This document shows, one piece after another, positions 25,546 through 34,620 of a DNA stretch of 64,000 bases. The notes beneath the pieces are model-generated. The model was not told the DNA's origin, made no database searches, and was given only the letters and a program-made list of their open reading frames with translations. Every line of letters starts with the position of its first letter. Within the stretch, counting starts at the first letter, position 1. The position numbers and the translations under genes are program-made. The stretch covers positions 1 to 64,000 of the forward strand of contig JBDXHU010000005.1 in the NCBI GenBank assembly GCA_039989475.1. The letters are read 5' to 3'. The stretch comes from JBDXHU01 sp039989475. GTDB taxonomy: Bacteria; Pseudomonadota; Gammaproteobacteria; Pseudomonadales; Halieaceae.

Positions 25546-26718
25546 ATGCAAGCTGAAGCTCTCAAGCAGGAAGCAAAAATTCTGCTGGACCTGGTCGAAC
25601 GCGGTAGCTGCACCCTGGCCGACAGCATCATGGAAATTGACAGCGCCGAGTATTCCGATGCGGCCCTGTTCGAGCGTGAACGCATCGAGTTGTTCCGCAA
25701 TTACCCCCAGTTTATTGGCCCCAGTTGCATGCTGCCTGAGGCCGGCGATTTTTACGCCTATGACGATACCGGCATCCCGCTGCTGATAGTGCGCAAACAC
25801 GATGGCAGCCTCGGTGGCTACCTCAATATTTGCTCCCACCGCGGCGCGCCACTGGCCGAGGGCGTGGGACAGGCGAAGAAGCAGCGCATGTTCTCCTGCC
25901 CCTACCACGCCTGGTCATACGATCTCGATGGGCAGCTTATCGGGGTTCCCTTCGGTAAAGACGGCTTCACAGAAATGGACAAGGGCAGCCGCTGCCTGAC
26001 GTCGGTGCAGGTCGAGGAGAAGGACGGCATGATTTTCGTTATGCCTAATCCGGAGCTTAAATTTGCCGTTGAGGATGCTATCGGCGGCATAGGCCAGCAA
26101 ATCGAGGGTTTTGGCTTCGAAAATCATCACCTGCTGGGTATCAAGCGCGTGGAGACCAACATCAGCTGGAAGCTGAACATGGACACCTTCCATGAGTTTT
26201 ACCACTTCGACGCCCTGCACCCGGACACGATAGCGCAGATGAGCTACAACAATATCTGTCACTACCAGCAGTTTGGCCGCAATCACTCCATGAGTTCACC
26301 GACCCTGCAGATCAACGAATTGAAAGCGCAGGATGAGGCCGACTGGAATCCGCGTAGCTACCTCAGCTTTGTTAACTACATTTTCCCCAACACGGTTATC
26401 TTCGTGGTTGAGGATCACTTCCAGACCTGGCGGGTCTACCCCATCGACCAGCAAAAATCGGTGGTATACCACAGTATGTTTCTGCCAGAGGCGCCGGCAA
26501 CAGAGGCCGAGCGCGAAGAGAAAGAAGCCTTCTTCCAGATGATTAACGATGTTGCGGTCACCGAGGATTACAACCTGGTGGAAAAAATTCAGCGCTCTCT
26601 CAACGCCGGCCTCGAGCGCTCGGTGCTGGCAGGGCGCAACGAACCGGGTGTACAGAATATGCACCGCCAAATTCGCGATATGCTGTCGCCCGCCGACATC
26701 ATTCGCATGCACAACTAA
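25546..26718 (+). CDS. Rieske non-heme iron oxygenase, alpha subunit-like
   Basis: 390 residues, GAGGAG eight bases upstream. The Rieske 2Fe-2S motif is C96-x-H98 and C118-x2-H121, and the mononuclear iron site uses H220 and H225 in FHEFYHFDALH. It would oxygenate a ring or C-H bond using electrons from a reductase not encoded nearby. It stands between acyl-CoA dehydrogenase and 2-oxo-acid dehydrogenase genes. Confidence 0.9.
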   Translation: MQAEALKQEAKILLDLVERGSCTLADSIMEIDSAEYSDAALFERERIELFRNYPQFIGPSCMLPEAGDFYAYDDTGIPLLIVRKHDGSLGGYLNICSHRGAPLAEGVGQAKKQRMFSCPYHAWSYDLDGQLIGVPFGKDGFTEMDKGSRCLTSVQVEEKDGMIFVMPNPELKFAVEDAIGGIGQQIEGFGFENHHLLGIKRVETNISWKLNMDTFHEFYHFDALHPDTIAQMSYNNICHYQQFGRNHSMSSPTLQINELKAQDEADWNPRSYLSFVNYIFPNTVIFVVEDHFQTWRVYPIDQQKSVVYHSMFLPEAPATEAEREEKEAFFQMINDVAVTEDYNLVEKIQRSLNAGLERSVLAGRNEPGVQNMHRQIRDMLSPADIIRMHN

Positions 26719-26743
26719 TTCACTCAGAGACAGGAGAACCACT

Positions 26744-27718
26744 GTGGCCATCCCCAAGGAGAAGCTGCTGCGGGCCTACCGCCAGATGAAAGTCATTCGC
26801 GAGTTCGAAGAACGAACCCACGCGGAAATAATGAACGGGCAGATTGCCGGTTTTACCCACTTGTATACGGGTCAGGAGGCCAACGCGGTTGGTGTCTGTG
26901 AGCACCTGTCAGATGCGGACACCATCATCTCCACTCACCGCGGACACGGCCATTGCATCGCCAAGGGCGCTGACGTGATTGGTATGATGAAAGAGCTGTT
27001 CGGCTCCTCCGAGGGCCTGTGCAAGGGCAAGGGAGGCTCCATGCACGTGGCGGACATCGACAAGGGCATACTCGGCGCCAACGGCATTGTGGCTGGCGGA
27101 CCACCGATTTCAGTGGGCTCCGCGCTCGCGGCCAAGATTCGCGACAATGGCAACGTGGCTGTGTCCTTTTCCGGCGATGGCTCGGTCAACCAGGGCACCT
27201 GCTTCGAAGCGATGAACCTGGCCGTGGTCTTGCAAGTCCCTGCTGTATTCGTCATTGAGAACAACTATTACTCGGAGCACACCAACATCAGCTATGCGGT
27301 GGGCTGTGACGACCTCAAGGCTCGCACCGAGGGCTTTGGCTTCCCGGTATTTGTCGCCGACGGCTCGGATTTCTTTGATGTCTACGAGGCTGCAGGCAAG
27401 GCTATTGAGCACGCCCGCTCCGGCAAGGGGCCAGCCGGTATTTTCGCCGAGCAGGGTCGCTATCACGGACACTTTGTCGGCGACCCGCAGACCTATCGCG
27501 CCGAGGGCGAGCTGGATGACCTGCGGGAAAACTCCGATTGCCTGAAGAAATTCCGCGAGAAAATGGCGGAGACCGGCGAAGTCAGTGCCGAGGAACTGGA
27601 CGCAATCGATGCCGAGGTCATGGCACTGATAGACCAGGCAGTGGCGGAAGCCAAAGCGGCTGACCGGCCTACCGCCGAGCAGGTGACAGTCGACGTTTAC
27701 GTGAACTACGCGTCTTAA
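26744..27718 (+). CDS. 2-oxo-acid (acetoin-type) dehydrogenase E1 alpha subunit
   Basis: 324 residues from GTG at 26744, with AGGAGA upstream; the longer reading frame is spurious. The thiamine-diphosphate motif GDGSVNQG near residue 144 to VIENN near 170 and FEERTHAEIM, GFTHLYTGQEA near the N-terminus are typical of AcoA/PdhA. It combines with E1 beta and E2 downstream into a complex that decarboxylates a 2-oxo acid or cleaves acetoin. The ACO-type is more likely from the short length and context, but BCKDH- or PDH-like activity is not excluded. Confidence 0.88.
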   Translation: MAIPKEKLLRAYRQMKVIREFEERTHAEIMNGQIAGFTHLYTGQEANAVGVCEHLSDADTIISTHRGHGHCIAKGADVIGMMKELFGSSEGLCKGKGGSMHVADIDKGILGANGIVAGGPPISVGSALAAKIRDNGNVAVSFSGDGSVNQGTCFEAMNLAVVLQVPAVFVIENNYYSEHTNISYAVGCDDLKARTEGFGFPVFVADGSDFFDVYEAAGKAIEHARSGKGPAGIFAEQGRYHGHFVGDPQTYRAEGELDDLRENSDCLKKFREKMAETGEVSAEELDAIDAEVMALIDQAVAEAKAADRPTAEQVTVDVYVNYAS

Positions 27719-27736
27719 GGAAGCAGGGAGAAAATC

Positions 27737-28741
27737 ATGTCAGAAAAAACAATGCGTGATGCAATTAACGAAGCCCTGCACCAGGCCATGGCCGCAGATG
27801 ATTCTGTATTTGTTATTGGCGAGGACGTGGCCGGCTGCAATGGCAGCCAGGGTGACGTCGGCAGTGTAGGTGGCGTATTTGGCGTCACCTCCGGCTTGTA
27901 CAAGGAATTTGGTCCCAATCGCTGCATCGACACACCGATTTCAGAATCGGCCATTGTCGGCGCGGCGGCTGGAGCGGCCCTGGTGGGTATGCGCCCGGTC
28001 GCAGAAATCATGTTCGCTGACTTTATCGGCGTCTGCATGGACCAGATCGTTAACCAGATGGGCAAGTTCCGCTACATGTTTGGTGGCAAGAGCACCTGTC
28101 CGGCGGTGATTCGTTTTGCTTCCGGTGGCGGCTTCAGCGCCGCCAGTCAGCACAGCCAGTCCATGTACCAGGTCATGACCTCATTTCCCGGCCTCAAGGT
28201 AGTCATTCCGTCCAATGCTTATGATGCCAAGGGTTTGATGCTGCAGGCCATTGCTGAGGATGATCCCGTCCTGTTCTTCGAGCCGAAGGCCTTGTACCAG
28301 GAAGCCTGCGAGGTGCCTGACGAGATGTACACCATTCCCTTTGGCGAAGCGGCTTTCGTACGCGAAGGTGACGACTGCACGGTAGTGGCATTCGGCCAGA
28401 TGGTACCCAAGGCAGCAGCCGCCATCGACGCCCTTGAGGCCGATGGCATCAGCTGTGACCTGATTGACCCGCGCACCAGTTCCCCACTGGATACCGGTGC
28501 CATACTGGAAAGCGTAGAAGCCACAGGCAGGCTGGTCGTCGTTGATGAGTCCCCGCCCCGCTGCGGCCTCACCGCGGATATCGCCGGTCTGGCCGCTGAC
28601 AAGGCTTTCAAAGCTCTCAAGGGTCCGATCAAGCAAGTCTGCGCGCCGCACAGCCCAACGCCATTCTCGCCTGAGCTGGAAGCTGCTTACCTGCCCGGAA
28701 TCGACAAGATACAGGCTGCCATCAAGGAAACCATGGCATGA
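27737..28741 (+). CDS. 2-oxo-acid (acetoin-type) dehydrogenase E1 beta subunit
   Basis: 334 residues, typical E1 beta length. N-terminal transketolase-like pyrimidine-binding domain (MRDAINEALHQ, VFVIGEDV, FADFIG) and C-terminal transketolase domain (LIDPRTSSPLD near residue 234). A ribosome site AGGGAG precedes the start and the stop overlaps the next gene (ATGA), so translation is coupled. Works with E1 alpha and E2. Confidence 0.9.
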   Translation: MSEKTMRDAINEALHQAMAADDSVFVIGEDVAGCNGSQGDVGSVGGVFGVTSGLYKEFGPNRCIDTPISESAIVGAAAGAALVGMRPVAEIMFADFIGVCMDQIVNQMGKFRYMFGGKSTCPAVIRFASGGGFSAASQHSQSMYQVMTSFPGLKVVIPSNAYDAKGLMLQAIAEDDPVLFFEPKALYQEACEVPDEMYTIPFGEAAFVREGDDCTVVAFGQMVPKAAAAIDALEADGISCDLIDPRTSSPLDTGAILESVEATGRLVVVDESPPRCGLTADIAGLAADKAFKALKGPIKQVCAPHSPTPFSPELEAAYLPGIDKIQAAIKETMA

Positions 28742-29913
28742 GTGATATCTATCCCATCGCGGTGCCCAAGTGGGGCATCGAGATGGTCGAAGGCACGATC
28801 AACACCTGGAACAAATCCGAAGGCGATGCTGTCGCCAAGGGTGATGAAGTGTTCGAAATGGAATCGGACAAAATCGTCAACGTCTGGGACTCGCCGGTGG
28901 ACGGTGTGCTGCGCCGCATCATTGCCCAGGAAGGCGATACACATCCGGTTGGCGCCCTGCTCGGTATTATCACCGCCGCCGATATTGACGACGCCACCAT
29001 CGATGCCTTTATCGCTGACTTTGCCGGCGCCGCCGAAAGTGACGCACCGGCAGAGACCGCCGCTCCCGCCAAGGCAGCCGCCCCGGGTAACGACGCGGCA
29101 ACCCGCTCCAGCCCCACCGTGCGGCGCCTGGCTGAAGAGCTGGGTGTGGATTTGAATACCGTCACCGGTACCGGTCGTCGCGGCCGTATAACCGAGGAAG
29201 ATGTGCAGGCGGCCGCCAGTGGCGGCGGTGATTCAGCCGCTGCGGCGGACGATGTGGAAATCATCCCGCTGTCGGCCACCCGCAAGACCATTGCCAAGCG
29301 CCTGACCGAGGCCAAGCAGCAGATACCGCACTTCTACCTGACCGTGGACTACCAGCTCGATGGCTTGCTGGCTCACCGCAAGCAGCTCAATGACAGTGGC
29401 GACAGCAAGGTGTCGGTCAACGACCTCATCGTCTTGTGTGTGTCTCGCGCGCTCATGAAAGAGCCACGGGTGAACGTGAACCTGGTGGGCGATGACATTC
29501 ACCAGTTCAAGAATGCCAATATCTCGGTGGCGATCGCCACCGACGAGGGTCTCTACCCCGCTACCATTCGCGGCGTGGAGGGCAAGTCCGCAGCCGAGAT
29601 TTCAGCGGCCACCGCCGAACTGGCCGACAAGGCCAGGACCGGCAAGCTGACCAAGGACGATATTTCCGGCGGTTCCTTTACCGTCTCCAACCTGGGCATG
29701 TTCGGTGTCAGCAACTTCACCGCCATTGTAAATCCACCCATGGGTGCCATCCTGGCCCTGGGCAAGGGCGAAGAGAAGGTGGTGGTGAAGGATGGCAAGC
29801 CGGCGGTGGCGACCGTAATCAGCGCCACCCTGTCCTGTGATCACCGGGTCATCGATGGCGCCGTTGGTGCGCAATTCCTGCAGGTCCTGGGTGAGGAAAT
29901 CGCCGCCCTGTAG
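28738..29913 (+). CDS. 2-oxo-acid dehydrogenase E2 (lipoamide acyltransferase)
   Basis: 391 residues starting at ATGA overlap. One lipoyl domain (residues 1-80) with K45 in EMESDKIVNV (Asp-Lys of the lipoylation site), a linker, a peripheral subunit-binding domain (about 120-158, TVRRLAEELGVDL) and a catalytic domain with CDHRVIDGAVG (His-Asp active site) near residues 367-377. It is the core of the complex with E1 alpha and beta. No E3 (dihydrolipoamide dehydrogenase) is in the window, so the central metabolic E3 is probably shared. Last gene of the operon from 22801. Confidence 0.92.
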   Translation: MSDIYPIAVPKWGIEMVEGTINTWNKSEGDAVAKGDEVFEMESDKIVNVWDSPVDGVLRRIIAQEGDTHPVGALLGIITAADIDDATIDAFIADFAGAAESDAPAETAAPAKAAAPGNDAATRSSPTVRRLAEELGVDLNTVTGTGRRGRITEEDVQAAASGGGDSAAAADDVEIIPLSATRKTIAKRLTEAKQQIPHFYLTVDYQLDGLLAHRKQLNDSGDSKVSVNDLIVLCVSRALMKEPRVNVNLVGDDIHQFKNANISVAIATDEGLYPATIRGVEGKSAAEISAATAELADKARTGKLTKDDISGGSFTVSNLGMFGVSNFTAIVNPPMGAILALGKGEEKVVVKDGKPAVATVISATLSCDHRVIDGAVGAQFLQVLGEEIAAL

Positions 29914-29920
29914 CAATCTT

Positions 29921-30736
29921 CTAGCGCTTGTTGACGGTCCCGATCAGGGGAATTCCATTCTCGCCAGAAGGTATATAGACGGTGGTATGGTTCGGCGATG
30001 AGGCCATCTTCAATTGCGCGTTGATGGCTTCATGCTGCAGATAGTTCTGCGTCAGGGTTGAGTTAATAATGCGCTGGGCCTCGGCGATTCCCTTGGCTTC
30101 TTCTATGCGTATTTCCGCATCTTTCACGGCAATTTCCCGCTGGGTTTCTTTTTCGTCCAGCAGCTGTTTGGCGGCCAGCTTTTTCTCTACCGCTTCCGTC
30201 ACCACTTTCGGATAGTCGATGTTTCCCACAACACCGGAGCTGGCAACGAAGGGGGTACCCTCCAGGTACTCGACCAACTCCGCCATGACACCAGCCGCAA
30301 TTTCATCGCGACGCTCTTTCACTTCCCGGCTCTCCAGTGTCTGCACGTGCTTCCTGACCATGGCGCGCAAGGGCTCCTTGATATACCGGTTGTAGAACTC
30401 GGAACCCGCGTACTCCTCAACCACAGCGCGGATGGTGTCCGGCTTGACCTTAATGATGGTCTGGAAACGAAAGGCAATATTCAGCTCGTCCCGGGCCAGG
30501 ATGTTAAAAGACTCCGCGTAGGTCCGGGGCCGGAAATCAACATTCTCCACCTCGTTGCGCCACAGCGAAACGCCATAGTTCTGCGGCCCCTTCAGGGCAC
30601 CCCGAAAGCCACCCTTGCCCCACACCCTGGGGTTTTCCCTCACATAGCCTTCATGACCAGGCGGCGTGGCTGGGTTGGTGCAACCATACAGGCTGCTGAT
30701 GGCGAGCAAAAAGGCCAGAACGAGATATTTTGACAT
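29921..30736 (-). CDS. SPFH/prohibitin-like lipoprotein
   Basis: 271 residues from ATG at 30736, with GGAG seven bases upstream; the frame extends to 30841 but lacks a site. Signal peptide with lipobox LYGC (Cys near residue 19), then a prohibitin-like SPFH domain (about 50-170), a coiled coil with many Glu/Lys/Ala residues (190-235) and a C-terminal tail. It would be lipid-anchored and oligomeric in the envelope. Function in the cell is not known. Convergent with the E2 gene. Confidence 0.8.
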   Translation of the reverse strand: MSKYLVLAFLLAISSLYGCTNPATPPGHEGYVRENPRVWGKGGFRGALKGPQNYGVSLWRNEVENVDFRPRTYAESFNILARDELNIAFRFQTIIKVKPDTIRAVVEEYAGSEFYNRYIKEPLRAMVRKHVQTLESREVKERRDEIAAGVMAELVEYLEGTPFVASSGVVGNIDYPKVVTEAVEKKLAAKQLLDEKETQREIAVKDAEIRIEEAKGIAEAQRIINSTLTQNYLQHEAINAQLKMASSPNHTTVYIPSGENGIPLIGTVNKR

Positions 30737-30940
30737 GGTGACTCCAGAGGTGTGGATTACAAACTCCAGTTTACCGCTTATCTGCCTGAGGTGAAGATGG
30801 CTCCGCCGTCTGGCAGCGCAACCCCGCTTGCCGCTAACCATGCCGCCGGGCTATGTGATTGATTTATTGAGCGAGACCGCTACACTCCCATGACGCTATT
30901 TTGCTCATCATTACCTCTTATATATTTACAGGACAACATC

Positions 30941-31750
30941 ATGTTGAAAATGCTCAAGAAAATATCCCTGCTGGGTCTGCTGGCAGCAGCGCTGATCGCA
31001 CCTGGCGCCATGGCCGGTTCCACAGTGCTGGACCGGGTCGTTGACTTCAAGGTTCTCAAGGTCGGTATGTCCGGTAACCAGCCGCCGATGAACTCCAACA
31101 GCCGCAGCGGCCAATTGATCGGCTACGAAGTAGACCTGGCCCGGGCCCTGGCCGCTTCCATGGGCGCTCGCCTGGAAATCGTCACCATGCCCTTCGGCGA
31201 CTTACTGGCAGCGCTGGACAAGGAAAAAGTCGACATGGTCATGTCTGGCATGGCCATCACCGCGGCACGCAGCCGGGATGTGAGCTTTGTCGGCCCCTAC
31301 ATGATGTCCGGCAAATCTATCCTCACCAAATCCACCCTGCTGGCGCGAGCCACCGATTCCAGGGAATTCAACCGCGCTGAGCTGAAGTTGGCCGCGCTGG
31401 AGAATTCTACCAGCGAGATCTTTGTACAAACCGCGGCGCCCGACGCCACCCTGGTGCGTGTCAAGGACTACGATGCCGCTGTGGATATGGTTATCGCCGG
31501 TGAAATAGATGCGCTGGTCGCTGATATGCCCATCTGTGTGCTGTCTGTACTGCGCTACCCCAATGCCGGCCTGGCAACACTGCAGTCACCCCTGTCGATC
31601 GAACCCTTCGGTATTGCCGTGCGCAAGGATGACCCGCAGTTTGCCCAATTGGTCGATAACTACCTGGACACTTTCGGCAAGATGGGCATGCTCAATCAGC
31701 TGCGCAAGAAGTGGTTTGAAGACAAGTCCTGGATTGCCGCCCTGCCCTGA
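30941..31750 (+). CDS. Amino-acid ABC transporter substrate-binding protein (SBP_bac_3)
   Basis: 269 residues from ATG at 30941 with AGGA ten bases upstream. Signal peptide (1-27, ending AMAG). Family motifs GYEVDLARALAASMGAR and VDMVMSGMAITAARSRDVSF (about 68-125) are clear. It binds a polar amino acid or a related solute in the periplasm. No permease or ATPase gene follows, and a strong terminator comes right after, so it is an orphan binding protein or a receptor component. Confidence 0.88.
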   Translation: MLKMLKKISLLGLLAAALIAPGAMAGSTVLDRVVDFKVLKVGMSGNQPPMNSNSRSGQLIGYEVDLARALAASMGARLEIVTMPFGDLLAALDKEKVDMVMSGMAITAARSRDVSFVGPYMMSGKSILTKSTLLARATDSREFNRAELKLAALENSTSEIFVQTAAPDATLVRVKDYDAAVDMVIAGEIDALVADMPICVLSVLRYPNAGLATLQSPLSIEPFGIAVRKDDPQFAQLVDNYLDTFGKMGMLNQLRKKWFEDKSWIAALP

Positions 31751-31774
31751 TCGAGCGTAACAGCCAGTTCAGAG

Positions 31775-31799
31775 AGGCCGGCATATGCCGGCCTTTTTT
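31775..31799 (+). terminator. Rho-independent terminator
   Basis: Stem AGGCCGGC/GCCGGCCT with an ATAT loop followed by a run of T, 25 bases after the binding-protein stop. Confidence 0.9.
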
Positions 31800-31843
31800 A
31801 TGCCCTGCTGAAACGGGTAGCGGGGTCGTCTGCAGCCCATCCC

Positions 31844-32731
31844 CTAAGCCACCTGGCTGGGGTCCTGTTCAGAGCCCTGCAGTTTATCGGTCAGCCGCTC
31901 GAAAAACTCCTGCATGAAGTCGCGGAACGCACGCATACGGGCGTTGGTGCGAACATCGACATGGGTAAGCAGCCAGATTTCCGAGCCCTTGATAGCCGGT
32001 ACTGCCCGCATACGCACCAAATCGGGGTCCGCCTCGCCAATGGCCAGCGGCAACATGCTAACCCCGAAGCCCTCCTTAATGGCGTCCGCGGCCACCCCGG
32101 GGGAGTCGGTAATCAGGCTCACCCTGGCCCAGGGGAAGTAGCGCTTCTCCCAACTGTCTTGTGCATCCTTGAGATGAGTCTGGCTAATCACCTGCTGCAC
32201 GTCTTCCAGGGCAGGGCTTGCGCCGGCCAGGTTGTATACGCCGACCAGCATGGGCGCCAGCCGGTTGCCCACCAGGTCTTCGGGTGGCTGCTCGGTCACG
32301 CGAAACGCCACATCGGCCTCGCGCATACCCAGGTCATAAGCGCGCGTACTCAGGCTAAGATCTATAAGGATTTCAGGGTATTGGGCCGTGAACTCGCGAA
32401 TGGCGGGTAGCAGGAAGGTGCGACCCATGGGTTCCGGTGCTGTCACCCGGATAGTCCCGCACAGGGCGGTCGCCTGCCCCAATACCTGGCGCTCCACTCC
32501 CACCGACTGGGCCTCCATCTGCTCGGCAGCATCAAAGGCCAGCTGCCCCGCAGGGGTGATCGCATAACTGTGGCCGGTGCGGTCAAACAAGCTGGTGCCG
32601 AGTTGTTCCTCCAGGCTGCGAATGCGCCGGATAACGGTCGCATGGTTCACCTCCAGGTCCCGTGCCGCGCCGCTCATAGAGCCGGATCGAGCCACCGCCA
32701 GCAAAAATCGTAGATCATCCCAATTCATCAT
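31844..32731 (-). CDS. LysR-family transcriptional regulator
   Basis: 295 residues from ATG at 32731; the frame extends upstream but the family normally starts at MNWDDLRFLLAVARSG. N-terminal winged HTH (residues 4-63, SGAARDLEVNHATVIRRIRSLEEQLG), then a LysR substrate-binding domain (90-285) with inducer-site-like features. It resembles the CrgA/DmlR subgroup. The target genes may include its divergent neighbour at 32878 or genes elsewhere. The inducer is unknown. Confidence 0.9.
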   Translation of the reverse strand: MMNWDDLRFLLAVARSGSMSGAARDLEVNHATVIRRIRSLEEQLGTSLFDRTGHSYAITPAGQLAFDAAEQMEAQSVGVERQVLGQATALCGTIRVTAPEPMGRTFLLPAIREFTAQYPEILIDLSLSTRAYDLGMREADVAFRVTEQPPEDLVGNRLAPMLVGVYNLAGASPALEDVQQVISQTHLKDAQDSWEKRYFPWARVSLITDSPGVAADAIKEGFGVSMLPLAIGEADPDLVRMRAVPAIKGSEIWLLTHVDVRTNARMRAFRDFMQEFFERLTDKLQGSEQDPSQVA

Positions 32732-32877
32732 CTGTGCATAAATTCCGATTAATTGTGCAACATTAGCCAATATACATGCGAATACGCACAGTATAGTCTA
32801 AATCCTGGTTCGATACCTATTGTGGATCGACCAGGTTCAACAACGAAAATCCATAGTCCATAGCTAAGGTATTTATT

Positions 32878-33228
32878 ATGTCTATTTCAAAAAGCATCTA
32901 CGCAGGCATCGGTTCGGCCATTTTGGTTTCAGCTTTTTCAGCCCCGGTATTTGCCGGCCCCAGTGAAGCACTGGCCGCCTGCAAAACCGAAATAGCCAGC
33001 GATTCACGCTTCAGCCAGTATGCGGCCGTGCTGCAGAGCACCGATGAGATCAAGCGTCGCGGTCGTTTTACCAAGTTCGAGATCAAGGTAAACGCCAGGG
33101 CCGAAGACGGTGCCAGCGCCTCCTGGGTCGCCAACTGCAAGGCACGCAATAGCGGCCTGGTTGAGACACTGGAGTTGGTACAGGTAGCTGGCGACAGCGA
33201 TCAGCGAGTCGCCAAGACCGGTAACTAA
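32878..33228 (+). CDS. Secreted small protein, unknown
   Basis: 116 residues with a clear signal peptide (1-26, ending VFAG) and two cysteines in the mature part (Cys35 and Cys83, probable disulfide). Mature residues 28-116 form a small strand-rich domain. It is divergent from the LysR gene, which may control it. Family not recognised. Confidence 0.7.
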   Translation: MSISKSIYAGIGSAILVSAFSAPVFAGPSEALAACKTEIASDSRFSQYAAVLQSTDEIKRRGRFTKFEIKVNARAEDGASASWVANCKARNSGLVETLELVQVAGDSDQRVAKTGN

Positions 33229-33243
33229 TAACTGGCAGGACGT

Positions 33244-33275
33244 CCCGCCCGTTTGCTGTTTCAGCTGCGGGCGGG
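33244..33275. terminator. GC-rich hairpin between convergent genes
   Basis: Perfect 8 bp stem CCCGCCCG/CGGGCGGG with a 16-base loop. No T-run, and it overlaps the last codons of the enoyl-CoA hydratase gene. Possible terminator or mRNA 3' end structure. Confidence 0.4.
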
Positions 33276-34085
33276 TGCCCCCTCGGGCGTTTTAAACAAC
33301 TCGGCCGTAGTCGCTCCAGCATCATAGCGCGCCTGTTGTGCACGGATCATATCCAGTGCCGGTTGCGCGCTTTGCTGAAATGTCTGTTGCTCGCGCTGCA
33401 GGGCTTCCTGCAGCGGAAGCTCCTGGCAGTCTGCCATTGTTTGTTTGCACAGGCGCAGCGCCTCTACCGGCTGCGCAGCTAACTGCTGCGCCCAGGCCAG
33501 GGCCTCGCGCTCTGCCCCACCCTCTTCCACCAGTCGATTTATCGCGCCGGCATGGTAGAGCCGCTCGGCTGTCACCCAGTGGCCGCTGAATGCCATTTCA
33601 CTGGCCAGGCCGCGACCAACCAGGGTATTGAGCCGGCTGATGCCGCCTACCCCGGGGGTAATACCAATATGAATTTCCGGTTGGGCAAACAAGGCCTGGC
33701 GCTCCGCGACCCGCAGATCGCAGGCCCAGCCCAGTTCGCAACCACCACCACAGGTATTGCCGTTGATGGCCGCGATGCTTACCAGTGGCGGTCGTGACAG
33801 GCCATTGATGGCCCGAAACCAACCCAGGCCATCGCCGGTAGTCGCCTCTCCCTCAAGCGCGGCTTGCAAATCCCTGAGCCAGGCGTGTTCCAACCAATGA
33901 CCCGGGGCCGCTGAAGAGATGACCACCACGCGCAGATCTCGCTGGACGCACTGATCCAGCGCATCGGCCAGACTACCCACCGCCGCCCAGCACAGCTGGT
34001 TTTGCCGGCCGCGATCAGCAAAGCGTATCAGGCCAACGCCGTCGGCGGCCTCGCTAAGGCTGAGCTCGAAGTCTGAATCAGACAT
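33261..34085 (-). CDS. Enoyl-CoA hydratase/isomerase family protein
   Basis: 274 residues. The crotonase core is recognisable: the oxyanion-hole region INGNTCGGGCELGWACDLRVA (about 107-127) and GITPGVGGISRLNTLVGRG (about 140-158). Of the two catalytic glutamates of hydratases, one is likely replaced by nearby residues, so isomerase or dehalogenase-like activity is possible. Last gene of the operon from 40272, overlapping the preceding gene's stop (TGATG). It would hydrate an unsaturated CoA ester formed by the acyl-CoA dehydrogenases. Confidence 0.85.
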   Translation of the reverse strand: MSDSDFELSLSEAADGVGLIRFADRGRQNQLCWAAVGSLADALDQCVQRDLRVVVISSAAPGHWLEHAWLRDLQAALEGEATTGDGLGWFRAINGLSRPPLVSIAAINGNTCGGGCELGWACDLRVAERQALFAQPEIHIGITPGVGGISRLNTLVGRGLASEMAFSGHWVTAERLYHAGAINRLVEEGGAEREALAWAQQLAAQPVEALRLCKQTMADCQELPLQEALQREQQTFQQSAQPALDMIRAQQARYDAGATTAELFKTPEGAPARS

Positions 34086-34591
34086 CAGCCCTGGCGCGAT
34101 TCCAGGAATTTGGCCGTGGCATCTGCCATCTTGTCGCCATCATAGGTAATGGATTTGGTCGGGGTAACCTCGATCACCACCCGGTCCTCGGTATCGAGAA
34201 ACTCGACGAAGATCTCCGGCGGGTCAATCACCCCGATGGCCGCGGCAAAGTCCGGGTAAAACTTGTCCTTCACCTCGCGGCTCTCGTGCACCTCGGCGGT
34301 GCCCTTGTAAGTCAGTGCCTTGCCCACCTGCATGTCCGTACCGTTGCTGGTAACAACGATGCAAACCCGCGGGTCTCGCCGGATGGCGGGGATACGCTTG
34401 CGGTGGCGGGTGGCGGTCAGCCAGAACTTACCGTCGCGAAAGATGTAGGACATGATAACGCCCACCGGCTCACCGGCCTTGTTGGTCCAGATAAAGGTGC
34501 ATTCCTTTTGCTTGTCCAACAGCTCCTGCTCGCGATCTGCATCCATGCCGTACATGCGCACATCATCGTAGTTACTGGTTGCTTCCGCCAT
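34085..34591 (-). CDS. Pyridoxamine-5'-phosphate-oxidase-like flavin split-barrel protein
   Basis: 168 residues from ATG at 34591, with AGGAG about ten bases upstream. The split beta-barrel signature (TFIWTNKAGEPVGVIMSYIF and FWLTATRHRKRIPAIRRDPRVCIVV) is clear, as in FMN- or F420-binding members of this superfamily. Cofactor and substrate cannot be decided. It overlaps the start of the enoyl-CoA hydratase gene (TGATG). In a catabolic operon it may reduce an enone or act as a flavin reductase. Confidence 0.83.
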   Translation of the reverse strand: MAEATSNYDDVRMYGMDADREQELLDKQKECTFIWTNKAGEPVGVIMSYIFRDGKFWLTATRHRKRIPAIRRDPRVCIVVTSNGTDMQVGKALTYKGTAEVHESREVKDKFYPDFAAAIGVIDPPEIFVEFLDTEDRVVIEVTPTKSITYDGDKMADATAKFLESRQG

Positions 34592-34620
34592 TTTGTTTTC
34601 TCCTGTTACAGCTGCCGTAT